Source: HGM04593 sp045612305 (GTDB lineage Bacteria; Bacteroidota; Bacteroidia; Bacteroidales; Bacteroidaceae). From it: a stretch of 64,000 nucleotides of DNA. Under the pieces are notes generated by a model. That model searched no databases and was not told where the DNA came from. It saw only the letters and a program-made list of their open reading frames with translations. Made by a program: the position numbers and the translations under genes. How positions within the stretch are numbered: position 1 is the stretch's first letter; each line of letters starts with the position of its first letter. Of this stretch, positions 45,865 to 53,871 are shown piece after piece. The stretch is from positions 36,035-100,034 of the forward strand of contig JAZKYU010000007.1 of the NCBI GenBank assembly GCA_045612305.1, in the 5' to 3' direction.

Positions 45865-48690
45865 TTAGTTCTCTCTTTCTTCGCCATAGTCGGGCTCGTC
45901 GAGGGTGTATCCGTCAATCTCAAGCTCCGGTATGCCCAGCAGGTGCTTCTCGTAGAACTCTTCGTAATCGGCAAAACTGTAGTGCTCTAATAACAAATCG
46001 AGGTTCGATTTTGATATTATATATGAGTTTATACCCTCGAGCAGGGTTGCCATCTCCTTGTCGCCATAGAGGCGTTTGCGGTAGATAAAGGCCTCGTCGA
46101 AGTTTAGGAACTCTTTAATTTGGAATATTGTTATGTGCGACAACTCTTTGAACTCCAGCGTGAAATTACGCACCATATAGTGCGAGAAGTTGTGGCGTGC
46201 CACCTCGAAGAGCAAGCGTTTTTCGTCGAGCGAGTCTTTGGGGAAGGCAAATATAAAGTAGTGCGGGGTGTTGCGGTCGGTTGCAAACGAGGGTAGGGTG
46301 TCGCCTGCGCTCTTTATGGTACCGTCGCTCTTGCGCTCCCATATAGAGGTCGATATACCGCTACGCAGTAGTCGTCCTTCCATAATACCGGTAGTTATGC
46401 TCTCGCCTATGCGGCTTATGCTGTCTTTTCCAAATTTGTCGACAAGGAGCTTGAGGCTCTCAAGGGCAGCTTCTTGCTTGCCGCTGTAGAGCTTGGACAT
46501 AGCGTCGATAAAGAGGAAGCGTGCTCGGTGGTTGCCTTCGGGGTATCGAACCTCGGCTACGGTGTTCTCTTGTTCCACTGCCGAGTATTCCATATTCTTG
46601 TAGTGCTCGTATGCCTTCACATATATGGAGTCTTCGTTGTGCTTTCTTGTGGCTGCACTTTCGAAGAAACCTGGTTGCTGTATGCGCAAGGTGTACTCGT
46701 TGTCGGGGTATTGAGTGAGCAACAGATTTTTGTAGTAGTCGGCTTTTTCGGGCTCGTCCCAGCGCGAGCAAGCGAGGAAGAGGTGGAAGTATGTGTCGGG
46801 CATCCTTTCAAACTCGGGGTAGTTGTTTACAACCTTTTCCAGGTGTGCAAGGGTTTGCTTCTTCTCTCCCGCCTTGTCTTTGAACACTATGCCGGCCTCG
46901 TAGAGGGCGTCGCGCAAGGCGTCGTGTGCAGCTTGTTTCTGCTCGGGTGTTCGTGGTATTTGTCCCAAGTAATACTCTCGCGTGGTGGGGTCGTCGCTTG
47001 TGGGCTCACTTGTTGCCACACTGTCTACGGCTATGCTATCGCCCATAGCAAGGCTGTCGGTTGCTATGCTGTCGTTGATGCTTGTCGAGTCGTTCTCGTA
47101 GTCGAACTCTTCTTCGCTGCTTGTGTTTAGCACAACACCGGCTTTGAGTCTCCAAAAATCTTTCAGCTCGCGGTTTTCCCAAGTGCGGGCAAAAGTTCTT
47201 ATTCCCTTGCCTACAAGCGTGGGGTTATAGAAGTACCATTTAGAGCTCTTGGAGAAACGGCTTGTTGCCATATCGGCTGCTGTGCTTGCGTTTGCAAGGT
47301 CGTCGGCCCTCTCTTTTCGCTGTTCTTTTTTCAGAGCCTCTTTCTCCTCTTTTTGGCGCTCCTTTTCCTCTTTTATCAGCTCGTCTATAATGGGGTATAG
47401 CTCCTTCTCGCTGAGTGTTGCCCAGTAGAGTAGCTCGTTCTGTTTCTCAATTATGTCGGTGTGGGCCACAAGGTCCTGCAAAACTCCGCAGCGGAAACTT
47501 ATCTCCTTCTCCTCGGGCGTGTCGTTTCCTAGGAGCTGGCGTGCTTGGTCGTAGTTCTCCTTCGATTTGGAGAACTTTTCTTTTTCCCAATAAATCTTTG
47601 CAAGCGACAGGTGCAACATACCCTTGCCGTAGTTGCTGCTCTCGCTCTCCTTTACACCTTTCTCATACACTTTTGTAGCTTCGGTGGTGTCTTTGTCGCT
47701 CAGGTGTATGTTGCCTATCGCATAGTATATCTGCGACAGATATTCTTTGTTTTTGGGGTTGCGTGCCATCCTCTTGAGCTTGCGCAATATGCTTTTCTTG
47801 CTCTCGTCGGTGCGGCTCTCTGTTTGGCGTATGCGTGCGTTGAAGGCGAGCTCGTAGGGTGGGTCTTGGGCTATAACCTTGTCGTAGCTTTTAAAGGCGG
47901 CCTTGTTGTCGCCTGTTTTTTTGTAGAGCTGCCCCATAAGATAGTGCTCGCGTGCCTTGTCGAGCTTGGTGGCGCTGCTGCGCTTTATACCCTTTTTTAT
48001 AAGAGGCAGGGCGTCGGTGTATCGTTGCTGCTTTATCAGCAAGTTGGCCTTGGCGTGAGCATAGTCGCTCTCGTACATAGGGGGCAGGCTGTCGCGCTTT
48101 ATGCGTGCGAGCAGGTCTTCGCTCTCGTAGAGCCACTCCATCTCGGTGTAGCAGTTGGCAAGCCCTATGCGTGCTTTAGCTACCACCTTGGGGTTGCTCT
48201 CGTATAGCTGAATTATGTAGATGTATGTGCTTGCAGCCTCGGTGAACTCTCCTTTCTTAAATTGCGACTCGGCCATCATAATCCACGGGCGCCACAGGAA
48301 GGGGTTGTACTCTTTTTGCTCATAGAAACGTTTTTGTTTCTCTGTCAACTTTTTGCCACGTGGCTTCTTGGGCTTGCTCTTTATTGAGTGGTTTTTTATG
48401 GCTTTTTGCGACTTTTCTATAGCTCTGTCGTAGTTCGATGCGCCTATGCCGTTTGTAGCCTCGCTGCTGTTTATTAGTAGCGGCAAGAGCTCTAGGTAGT
48501 TATCCTTGTGCCCCTCTATCTGCGCCTTGTTGCCCTCTTTAAAAGCAACCTCGCCGTTGTAGAAGGTGTTGTAACGCGCTGTAAAAGCGTGGTACAAGCG
48601 GGTTTTTGTGGTGTTCTTCTTGCGGCTGACACAACCGACGATGCAGGTTGCCATCAGTAGTATGAGAAGTATTTGTGTGTGTCGTTTCAC
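45865..48690 (-). CDS. porW: PorW/SprE-type tetratricopeptide lipoprotein (type IX secretion)
   Basis: A 941-residue lipoprotein with lipidated Cys20 (TCIVGC). The N-terminal segment (YHAFTARYNTFYNGEVAFKEG) is characteristic of PorW/SprE. TPR arrays span about residues 130-430 and 590-760; there is a charged Glu/Lys-rich linker around residue 440. PorW in P. gingivalis and SprE in Flavobacterium are required for type IX secretion and, in gliders, motility. Direct adjacency to porX and tail-bearing LRR proteins elsewhere in the window support a working system. Confidence 0.88.
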   Translation of the reverse strand: MKRHTQILLILLMATCIVGCVSRKKNTTKTRLYHAFTARYNTFYNGEVAFKEGNKAQIEGHKDNYLELLPLLINSSEATNGIGASNYDRAIEKSQKAIKNHSIKSKPKKPRGKKLTEKQKRFYEQKEYNPFLWRPWIMMAESQFKKGEFTEAASTYIYIIQLYESNPKVVAKARIGLANCYTEMEWLYESEDLLARIKRDSLPPMYESDYAHAKANLLIKQQRYTDALPLIKKGIKRSSATKLDKAREHYLMGQLYKKTGDNKAAFKSYDKVIAQDPPYELAFNARIRQTESRTDESKKSILRKLKRMARNPKNKEYLSQIYYAIGNIHLSDKDTTEATKVYEKGVKESESSNYGKGMLHLSLAKIYWEKEKFSKSKENYDQARQLLGNDTPEEKEISFRCGVLQDLVAHTDIIEKQNELLYWATLSEKELYPIIDELIKEEKERQKEEKEALKKEQRKERADDLANASTAADMATSRFSKSSKWYFYNPTLVGKGIRTFARTWENRELKDFWRLKAGVVLNTSSEEEFDYENDSTSINDSIATDSLAMGDSIAVDSVATSEPTSDDPTTREYYLGQIPRTPEQKQAAHDALRDALYEAGIVFKDKAGEKKQTLAHLEKVVNNYPEFERMPDTYFHLFLACSRWDEPEKADYYKNLLLTQYPDNEYTLRIQQPGFFESAATRKHNEDSIYVKAYEHYKNMEYSAVEQENTVAEVRYPEGNHRARFLFIDAMSKLYSGKQEAALESLKLLVDKFGKDSISRIGESITTGIMEGRLLRSGISTSIWERKSDGTIKSAGDTLPSFATDRNTPHYFIFAFPKDSLDEKRLLFEVARHNFSHYMVRNFTLEFKELSHITIFQIKEFLNFDEAFIYRKRLYGDKEMATLLEGINSYIISKSNLDLLLEHYSFADYEEFYEKHLLGIPELEIDGYTLDEPDYGEEREN

Positions 48691-48735
48691 TTTTGCGTTC
48701 TTGATGTTTTGTTCTATAACCTACAGCCGACCTCT

Positions 48736-49116
48736 TTATTGCAAAATGAGCAAAATTTCGTCCTTAATTTCCTGGGGTATTTCTATGCCACGTGTTTGCA
48801 GGCATTTTACCCAAGTGTCAACCTCGTTGCTCTGCATAGTGAGCAGTACGTTGCGAAACTCTTCGATATCCTCGTCGGTGTACTCCTCGGCTCTCTTGCC
48901 TTTGTGGGCGTCGAGTTCCTCATCGTCGAAGTATAGGTTGTCCTTGTCATACCCCTTCTCGCAATTAGAGTGTCTGCCGCAGCAAACACCGCTCTCGCCT
49001 TCGTGGTCGTGGTGCTCCTCGGTTACAACTCTGCTGCGGTAGAAACGGTTTAGTAAAAAGACTCCCCCGCAGAGGAATATCAATATTGCTATAAGTATGA
49101 TGGTCTGGCTTGTCAT
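48736..49116 (-). CDS. Small membrane-anchored protein with Cys/His cluster
   Basis: A 126-residue protein: an N-terminal membrane helix (IILIAILIFLCGGVFLL), then HHDHEGESGVCCGRHSNCEKG, a cluster of His and Cys that could bind metal, and an acidic helical domain with TDEDIEEFRNVLLTMQSNEVDTWVKCLQTRG. I know similar Bacteroidota proteins only as uncharacterised. It is the first gene of the operon leading to porW, 45 bases upstream of it, and has a good promoter. Confidence 0.7.
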   Translation of the reverse strand: MTSQTIILIAILIFLCGGVFLLNRFYRSRVVTEEHHDHEGESGVCCGRHSNCEKGYDKDNLYFDDEELDAHKGKRAEEYTDEDIEEFRNVLLTMQSNEVDTWVKCLQTRGIEIPQEIKDEILLILQ

Positions 49117-49139
49117 AGTTTTCAGTATTTACACTACTG

Positions 49140-49169
49140 CAAATATACACAAAGGCGGGTGGAGAACAA
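49140..49169 (-). promoter_or_regulatory. Promoter of the porW-porX operon
   Basis: On the minus strand, TTG (49167-49169), a 19-base spacer and TATATTTG (49140-49147) match the Bacteroidetes consensus. It sits 24 bases upstream of the first gene of the six-gene operon. Confidence 0.7.
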
Positions 49170-49363
49170 AATAAGTTAACTTATTTTTTCTCCCGAGCCT
49201 GGCAAGAACTCCTGCCCGGCCTGCAAAACTGTTGAAAAACGCACCCATCTTCTCTTTGTTTGCAAAACGTTGTGTGACATTTTGTTAAAAAATGTGGTGA
49301 CGGGCTGGCGGCGCTCTTCTTGTCGAAAGAGCCCTGCTTGGTGGTAAATTTTGCCTTTTTTGC

Positions 49364-49395
49364 TTGCAAATTGTAAATAAAATATTGTATCTTCG
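49364..49395 (+). promoter_or_regulatory. Promoter of the FKBP gene at 49472
   Basis: TTG (49364-49366), 21 bases, TATCTTCG (49388-49395). It gives a leader of about 70 bases. The region between the divergent operons (49117-49471) otherwise holds no gene that I can see. Confidence 0.6.
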
Positions 49396-49471
49396 CCACG
49401 TTTGTAATCTAAATGCTATGCAGGCGGGTTGGCAAAATGACAAAAAATAAAACAATATAAATTAAAAGAAA

Positions 49472-50056
49472 ATGGATAAATTCAGCTATGGTTTAGGAAT
49501 GGGGATAGGTCAGAACCTACTCTCTATGGGTGTTAACAGTCTCTCAATCGACGAGTTTGTAAAAGGTATTAAAGATGTGCTTTCGGGTGCTACTACCGAA
49601 ATGTCACACTCTGAGGCACAGAAGGTTGTGAGCGAGCACTTCCAGAAACTTGCCGAGGAGGCATATGCAAAAGTTAAGAGCGAGGGCGAGGCTTTCCTTG
49701 CAGCAAACAAGGCTAAAGAGGGTGTGGTCACTCTCCCCAGCGGCTTGCAATACGAGGTTATAACAGAGGGTACAGGCAAGAAGCCTTCGGCAACCGACCG
49801 TGTACAATGTCACTACGAGGGTACTCTCATCGACGGCACTGTGTTCGATAGCTCAATACGTCGTGGCGAGCCCGCAGTGTTTGGCGTTAATCAGGTTATC
49901 AAGGGTTGGGTAGAGGCTTTGCAGCTTATGAGCGAGGGCTCTAAATGGCGCTTGTATATTCCCCAGGATATGGCCTACGGCGCAAATGGTGCCGGCGAGA
50001 TGATACCTCCCTACAGCGCACTTATTTTCGATGTAGAGTTGATAAAGATTGTCTGA
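49472..50056 (+). CDS. FKBP-type peptidyl-prolyl isomerase (FklB/Mip-like)
   Basis: A 194-residue protein with an N-terminal helical dimerisation region (MDKFSYGLGMGIGQNLL, FVKGIKDVLSG), a long helix (VSEHFQKLAEEAYAKVKSEGEAFL) and a C-terminal FKBP domain: LPSGLQYEVITEGTG, VQCHYEGTLIDGTVFDSS, AYGANGAGEMIPPYSALIFDVELI. No signal peptide, so cytoplasmic. It catalyses cis-trans proline isomerisation and acts as a chaperone. A second FKBP follows 34 bases downstream. Confidence 0.93.
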   Translation: MDKFSYGLGMGIGQNLLSMGVNSLSIDEFVKGIKDVLSGATTEMSHSEAQKVVSEHFQKLAEEAYAKVKSEGEAFLAANKAKEGVVTLPSGLQYEVITEGTGKKPSATDRVQCHYEGTLIDGTVFDSSIRRGEPAVFGVNQVIKGWVEALQLMSEGSKWRLYIPQDMAYGANGAGEMIPPYSALIFDVELIKIV

Positions 50057-50090
50057 TTATCTCTTTTCTCTCTCACACACATAAAGAAGT

Positions 50091-50918
50091 ATGAAAGCTA
50101 TTAAAACTCTGTGTTTTGTGGCGTTGGCAGGGCTTTTTGCTGCTTGCGAGGGTGGTGACGCTTGCAAGAATGTAACGCTTGGCTGTATGACCGACTCGCT
50201 CTCCTACGCATCGGGTATACGTGTGTCGAGCGGTGTGCGCGGTATGGCTTACAGCGAGATGCAAGTAGATTCCACAACGATAGACGCTTTTGTGGCGGGC
50301 TTGCGTGCTGCTTTCCCGGTGAAGGCAACCCCCAAGGCTAAGGCTTATGCCTATGGTATGAGCTTGGGCGCCAGCGCGATAGATATGTACGAAGAGGTTA
50401 AAGAGGATTTTAAATCGCAAGGGGTTGACACCCTGGATGCAGCCCTCTTTCTCGAGGGTGTTGTGGCCTCTCTCTACGAGTCGGACCGCGTGATGGATGC
50501 CGCTTTGGCCACGGAGTATTTTAATAAGAAAAAATATCTCGAGGAGAGCGACAAGTTTATGCAGCGCAATAGTGAGCGCAAGGGTGTGGTAACCCTTCCT
50601 TCGGGCTTGCAATACAAGCTGGAAAAAGAGGGCCGTGGCGCCTTGGCTGCTGCAAACGACACGGTTGTTTGTGTATATAAAGGTACTCTCCCCGATGGGC
50701 GTGTTGTCGATACATCGGTTGGCGAAGCTGTTAAATTGCCCGCTTCGGGTGTTATCGACGGCTTGAAAGAGGCCTTTGCGCTCTTCCCTGCCGGCACGGT
50801 GTGTACGCTATATATACCTTGGGATTTAGGTTTCGGCCCTCATGGAGCCGACGGTGTTCCCCCTTATAGCTCGCTGGTTTTTGAGCTGGAGATAGTGGAT
50901 GTTGTGAGAAAAAGATAA
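50091..50918 (+). CDS. FKBP-type peptidyl-prolyl isomerase lipoprotein
   Basis: A 275-residue lipoprotein; the signal peptide ends LAGLFAAC, giving a lipidated Cys. It has the same architecture as its upstream neighbour: FKBP_N-like helices (SYASGIRVSSGVRGMAYSE), then an FKBP domain (LPSGLQYKLEKEGRG, YKGTLPDGRVVDTS, PWDLGFGPHGADGVPPYSSLVFELEIV). It is likely the periplasmic or outer-membrane counterpart of the cytoplasmic paralogue. Several active-site aromatics are altered, so catalytic activity is less certain than for the first. Confidence 0.88.
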   Translation: MKAIKTLCFVALAGLFAACEGGDACKNVTLGCMTDSLSYASGIRVSSGVRGMAYSEMQVDSTTIDAFVAGLRAAFPVKATPKAKAYAYGMSLGASAIDMYEEVKEDFKSQGVDTLDAALFLEGVVASLYESDRVMDAALATEYFNKKKYLEESDKFMQRNSERKGVVTLPSGLQYKLEKEGRGALAAANDTVVCVYKGTLPDGRVVDTSVGEAVKLPASGVIDGLKEAFALFPAGTVCTLYIPWDLGFGPHGADGVPPYSSLVFELEIVDVVRKR

Positions 50919-50933
50919 TAAACATTGAGTATT

Positions 50934-51401
50934 ATGGAATGTAAGATAGATAAACTCGACTTAAAGATTTTGAGTATAATTTCGAAGGATGCACGCATAC
51001 CCTTCCGCAACGTTGCCGAACTGTGCGGTGTTTCGCGCGCGGCCATACACTTGCGTGTTCAGCACCTTATAGATATGGGTGTCATATCGGGCTCTTGCTA
51101 CGAAATTGAGGTGCGCCGCTTGGGTTACAAAACTTGCACCTACATAGGTATACGCCTCGAAAAGGGCTCTATGTACAAGGATGTTGTGGAGCGCTTGCGC
51201 GAGATACCCGAGGTTGTTGAGTGCTGTTACACCACGGGCCCTTACTCGATACTCGTGAAGATGTATGCCCACGACAACGAGCACCTTATGCAGCTGCTGA
51301 ACGGTGCGGTGCAAGATATACCGGGCGTTGTGAGCACCGAAACGATGATAGTGCTCGACAACAGTATAAAACGAAACATCCCCGAGGTTGTCTGCCTGTA
51401 A
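50934..51401 (+). CDS. Lrp/AsnC-family transcriptional regulator
   Basis: A 155-residue regulator starting at the ATG at 50934; a TTG nine bases upstream is less likely. It has an N-terminal winged helix-turn-helix (LDLKILSIISKDARIPFRNVAELCGVSRAAIHLRVQHL) and a C-terminal RAM/AsnC ligand domain (YTTGPYSILVKMYA). Such proteins bind amino acids and control metabolism. It lies between the FKBPs and the amidotransferase/dipeptidase fusion, with a terminator after it. Confidence 0.93.
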   Translation: MECKIDKLDLKILSIISKDARIPFRNVAELCGVSRAAIHLRVQHLIDMGVISGSCYEIEVRRLGYKTCTYIGIRLEKGSMYKDVVERLREIPEVVECCYTTGPYSILVKMYAHDNEHLMQLLNGAVQDIPGVVSTETMIVLDNSIKRNIPEVVCL

Positions 51402-51442
51402 AACAAAATGGAACAATGCTGCATTGTTCCATTTTGTTTTTT
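51400..51442 (+). terminator. Long perfect terminator hairpin
   Basis: A 20-base perfect inverted repeat (51400-51419 with 51421-51440, AAAACAAAATGG... ) around one unpaired base, followed by further T. It begins at the lrp stop codon and separates it from the fusion enzyme. Confidence 0.85.
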
Positions 51443-51446
51443 TCTT

Positions 51447-51454
51447 TATCTTCG
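51447..51454 (+). promoter_or_regulatory. -7 element of the amidotransferase/dipeptidase gene
   Basis: TATCTTCG directly after the terminator T tract and 24 bases before the ATG, the same layout as at 1100-1132. Confidence 0.6.
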
Positions 51455-51477
51455 CACCACAATAAAAGAAATATTTG

Positions 51478-53262
51478 ATGAACGAAAATTATAATCTGCA
51501 CAGCGAGTATCTCTCGCTGCACGCCAAATATCCCGCCACAAAGCCCCGCCCCGTAGTGGGAATAACAGCCAATTTTACCGACGAGCGCAACGCGGCCCTT
51601 GCCGAGGGTTATTATCGCTCGGTGCTTGCAGCAGGAGGCTCTCCGCTTATAATACCCCCTTATGCCGATAGGGATGCACTTGTGGAGGCTCTCTCTCGCA
51701 TTGATGCTCTCGTGCTGTCGGGTGGTGCCGACATAGACCCTCGTTATATGGGCGAGGAGCCCGATTATAATCTTCTGCACAAGATAAACCCTCCACGCGA
51801 CGAACAGGAACTTATGCTTGCGCGCTTGGCTGTAGGTCGCGGCTTGCCCATCTTGGGTATCTGTCGTGGCGTGCAGACTCTTGCAGTTGCTCTTGGCGGT
51901 AGTGTGCACCAGGATATTTATGCAGCTCTTGGCGATGCTTTGCTCAACCACGACCAGAGCGAGGAACGTGGCGTGGCTACTCACTGGGTTGCTCTTGAGG
52001 AGGGTAGCCGCCTTGCCGGAATTTTTGGCACCGACAAACTTTTTGTCAACACCTTTCACCATCAAGCAGTAAACAGAGTGCCGCAGGGCTTCCGCGTTGC
52101 AGCCCTCTCGCCCGACGGGGTTATAGAGGCCATAGAGGCTGTTGATGGCAGCCCTGTGATAGGCGTGCAGTGGCACCCCGAAACTTTTATACTTAAAGAG
52201 AATAACGAGTGTATGCTCCCTCTATTTAGCTGGCTTGTCGACGAGGCGGCTCTCTATAGCGCAGTGAATAAAGTACACGCAAGGATACTCTCTATCGACT
52301 CGCACTGCGACACTCCTATGCTCTTTAATAAAGGCTACAGCTTTGAGCAACGTAGCGAGGTAGCTCTTGTCGACCTTCATAAGATGCGCGAGGGGTTGCT
52401 CGATGTTGTTACTATGGTGGCCTACATAAGGCAAGAGGGGCGCGACGATGCCGCTCTGGCTGCGGCCACTAATAAGGCCGACGGCTTGCTTGCAGGTATA
52501 GAGGAACGCGTGGCAAAAAACTCTCTCTATGCAGCTATAACCGACAACGTTGCAGAACTCCCAGCCTTGAAACAGATGGGTAAAAAGGTTGTTATGCTCG
52601 GCATAGAGAACGGTTATGCTATAGGCAAGGATATTACAAACATAGAGCGTTACCGCCGCAAGGGCGTGGTCTATATGACTTTGTGCCACAACGGCGACAA
52701 CGATATATGCGACTCGGCAAAGGGCTCTGGCGAGCACGGCGGGTTGAGCTCCTTTGGTCGCGAGGTTGTGAGGGAGATGAATCGCGTGGGTATGCTTGTC
52801 GACCTCTCCCACGCTGCCGAAACAACATTCTACGACGCCTTGGAGCATAGCACGCAGCCCGTGGTTTGCTCTCACTCTTCGTGCCGTGCTTTGTGCGACC
52901 ATCCTCGTAACCTCACCGACGCGCAGATGCGTGCGCTTGCAGCAAAGGGCGGTGTTGTGCAGGTTACGATGTATGGTGGTTTCTTGCGTAGCGAGGGAGA
53001 AGCAACCCTTGACGATTTTATGCGTCACCTGTGCCACGCGATAGAGGTTGCGGGTATAGACCACGTAGGTGTGGGTACCGACTTCGATGGCGACGGCAAG
53101 GTCGTTGGTTGTGCCGACGCCTCGCAACTGCGAAACGTTACCCGTGAACTTTTGCGTCGCGGCTTTGCTATTTGCGACATAGAAAAGATTTGGGGCGGCA
53201 ACTGGTTGCGCGTGATGAACGAAGTTCAGCGCTCGTCGGGGTGGGTGAAACCCTCGTTTTAA
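51478..53262 (+). CDS. Fusion of class I glutamine amidotransferase (peptidase C26) and membrane dipeptidase (M19)
   Basis: A 594-residue protein joining two enzymes. Residues about 25-245 are a gamma-glutamyl hydrolase/PuuD-like amidotransferase with nucleophile Cys129 (ILGICRGVQ) and His-x-Glu in GVQWHPE. Residues about 265-590 are a renal dipeptidase-type metallopeptidase with zinc ligands in SIDSHCDTP, GIENGY, VDLSHA, VVCSHSSCRAL and VGVGTDFDG. No signal peptide. The halves would release gamma-glutamyl groups and cleave dipeptides, suggesting a combined step in breakdown of gamma-glutamyl peptides; that is inference. It has its own promoter and follows the Lrp gene. Confidence 0.9.
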   Translation: MNENYNLHSEYLSLHAKYPATKPRPVVGITANFTDERNAALAEGYYRSVLAAGGSPLIIPPYADRDALVEALSRIDALVLSGGADIDPRYMGEEPDYNLLHKINPPRDEQELMLARLAVGRGLPILGICRGVQTLAVALGGSVHQDIYAALGDALLNHDQSEERGVATHWVALEEGSRLAGIFGTDKLFVNTFHHQAVNRVPQGFRVAALSPDGVIEAIEAVDGSPVIGVQWHPETFILKENNECMLPLFSWLVDEAALYSAVNKVHARILSIDSHCDTPMLFNKGYSFEQRSEVALVDLHKMREGLLDVVTMVAYIRQEGRDDAALAAATNKADGLLAGIEERVAKNSLYAAITDNVAELPALKQMGKKVVMLGIENGYAIGKDITNIERYRRKGVVYMTLCHNGDNDICDSAKGSGEHGGLSSFGREVVREMNRVGMLVDLSHAAETTFYDALEHSTQPVVCSHSSCRALCDHPRNLTDAQMRALAAKGGVVQVTMYGGFLRSEGEATLDDFMRHLCHAIEVAGIDHVGVGTDFDGDGKVVGCADASQLRNVTRELLRRGFAICDIEKIWGGNWLRVMNEVQRSSGWVKPSF

Positions 53263-53324
53263 GGCTGTTTCGCCTCAATTTGAAGGAAAAAAGCAGAAAA
53301 AGTGATATTTTTTTTCAAAGAAAT

Positions 53325-53354
53325 TTGCAGATTGATAAAAAAGTGCTACCTTTG
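53325..53354 (+). promoter_or_regulatory. tRNA-Pro promoter
   Basis: TTG (53325-53327), a 19-base spacer and TACCTTTG (53347-53354) form an almost ideal Bacteroidetes promoter, 16 bases before the tRNA. Confidence 0.8.
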
Positions 53355-53370
53355 CACTCGCAAACAGGCA

Positions 53371-53445
53371 CGGGATGTAGCTCAGTCCGGTTAGAGTACG
53401 CGTCTGGGGGGCGTGTGGTCGCTGGTTCGAATCCAGTCATCCCGA
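53371..53445 (+). tRNA. tRNA-Pro (anticodon GGG)
   Basis: The 75-base cloverleaf can be drawn: acceptor CGGGATG/CATCCCG, D arm with GCTCAG and GAGT, anticodon stem CGCGT/GCGTG with loop CTGGGGG (anticodon GGG, decoding CCC), T arm CTGG-TTCGAAT-CCAG, discriminator A. No CCA is encoded, as usual in this phylum. Its 3' half is repeated at 56142 and 63340. Confidence 0.93.
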
Positions 53446-53451
53446 CCGAAG
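53402..53451 (+). repeat. tRNA-Pro 3'-end direct repeat, copy A (in the intact gene)
   Basis: This is the first of three copies of a 50-base sequence that runs from the anticodon stem (GTCTGGGGGG) through the tRNA end to six bases beyond (ACCGAAG). Identical to copy B over all 50 bases. It has the position and extent of an att site at the 3' end of a tRNA gene. Confidence 0.85.
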
Positions 53452-53452
53452 G

Positions 53453-53489
53453 AAAACCTTGGTAATCAAACGATTACCAAGGTTTTTTT
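53453..53489 (+). terminator. Terminator of tRNA-Pro
   Basis: AAAACCTTGGTAATC (53453-53467), loop AAAC, GATTACCAAGGTTTT and a T tract. The same hairpin, with small changes, follows copy C at about 63389-63425. Confidence 0.9.
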
Positions 53490-53550
53490 GTTTTTATGCC
53501 GTTTCCCCAAAATCGTGCGGTTGACGCGAAAAGTCAACCAAAACACTATG

Positions 53551-53568
53551 AATAGCAACGTTGCTATT
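53551..53568. repeat. Perfect 18-base palindrome
   Basis: AATAGCAACGTTGCTATT is a perfect palindrome. It lies within a possible 28-codon frame (53548-53634) that I do not call as a gene. It could be a protein-binding site. Confidence 0.6.
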
Positions 53569-53640
53569 ACAAAACGCTATCTTGGTTTGAGACAGGAAGA
53601 GATTTTACAGACCTATGACTGTCTGAGTTTCTGAACTATG

Positions 53641-53704
53641 AGAGGGCGACATTTTTTGTGGAGAAATCTTTTTATAGACCCTGTTCAAATTTTGTCGCCG
53701 CTCT
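53641..53704. repeat. Inverted repeat in the tRNA-Pro cassette
   Basis: AGAGGGCGACA (53641-53651) pairs with TGTCGCCGCTCT (53693-53704) with one bulged base, plus inner A/T pairing. A smaller imperfect inverted repeat (AATTG...CAATT) spans 53755-53782. Between 53490 and 53800 I see no convincing gene. Confidence 0.55.
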
Positions 53705-53784
53705 ACTATTACAAGCAAAAATTATTCATAATCTGCATTACAGACTTCTACAGCAATTGTTAAAAAGTTTTTTCAGCAATTAAC

Positions 53785-53815
53785 TTGATAAAACAAAACA
53801 CCTTTATTACTTTTG
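53785..53815 (+). promoter_or_regulatory. Promoter of the candidate structured RNA
   Basis: TTG (53785-53787), a 20-base spacer and TACTTTTG (53808-53815) fit the Bacteroidetes consensus at both elements and spacing. The nearest ATG of a convincing gene is about 300 bases away, so it most likely starts a non-coding or long-leader transcript. Confidence 0.65.
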
Positions 53816-53871
53816 CAATAACTCCAAGTTACAGCGGTAGCAAAAGAGTTATTTTTTAGTAAAAAGGTGTT
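53797..53871. repeat. 75-base inverted repeat spanning the promoter
   Basis: AACACCTTT (53797-53805) pairs with AAAGGTGTT (53863-53871), and inside it AATAACTC (53817-53824) pairs with GAGTTATT (53846-53853), followed by TTTT. The -7 element lies in the left arm. The loop holds AGCGGTAGCA (53833-53842), repeated at 53929-53938 in the next structure. Confidence 0.65.

Noticed and set aside
53172..53465. A plus-strand frame overlapping the end of the fusion enzyme and the tRNA-Pro gene
   Set aside because: It crosses an intact tRNA and its promoter.
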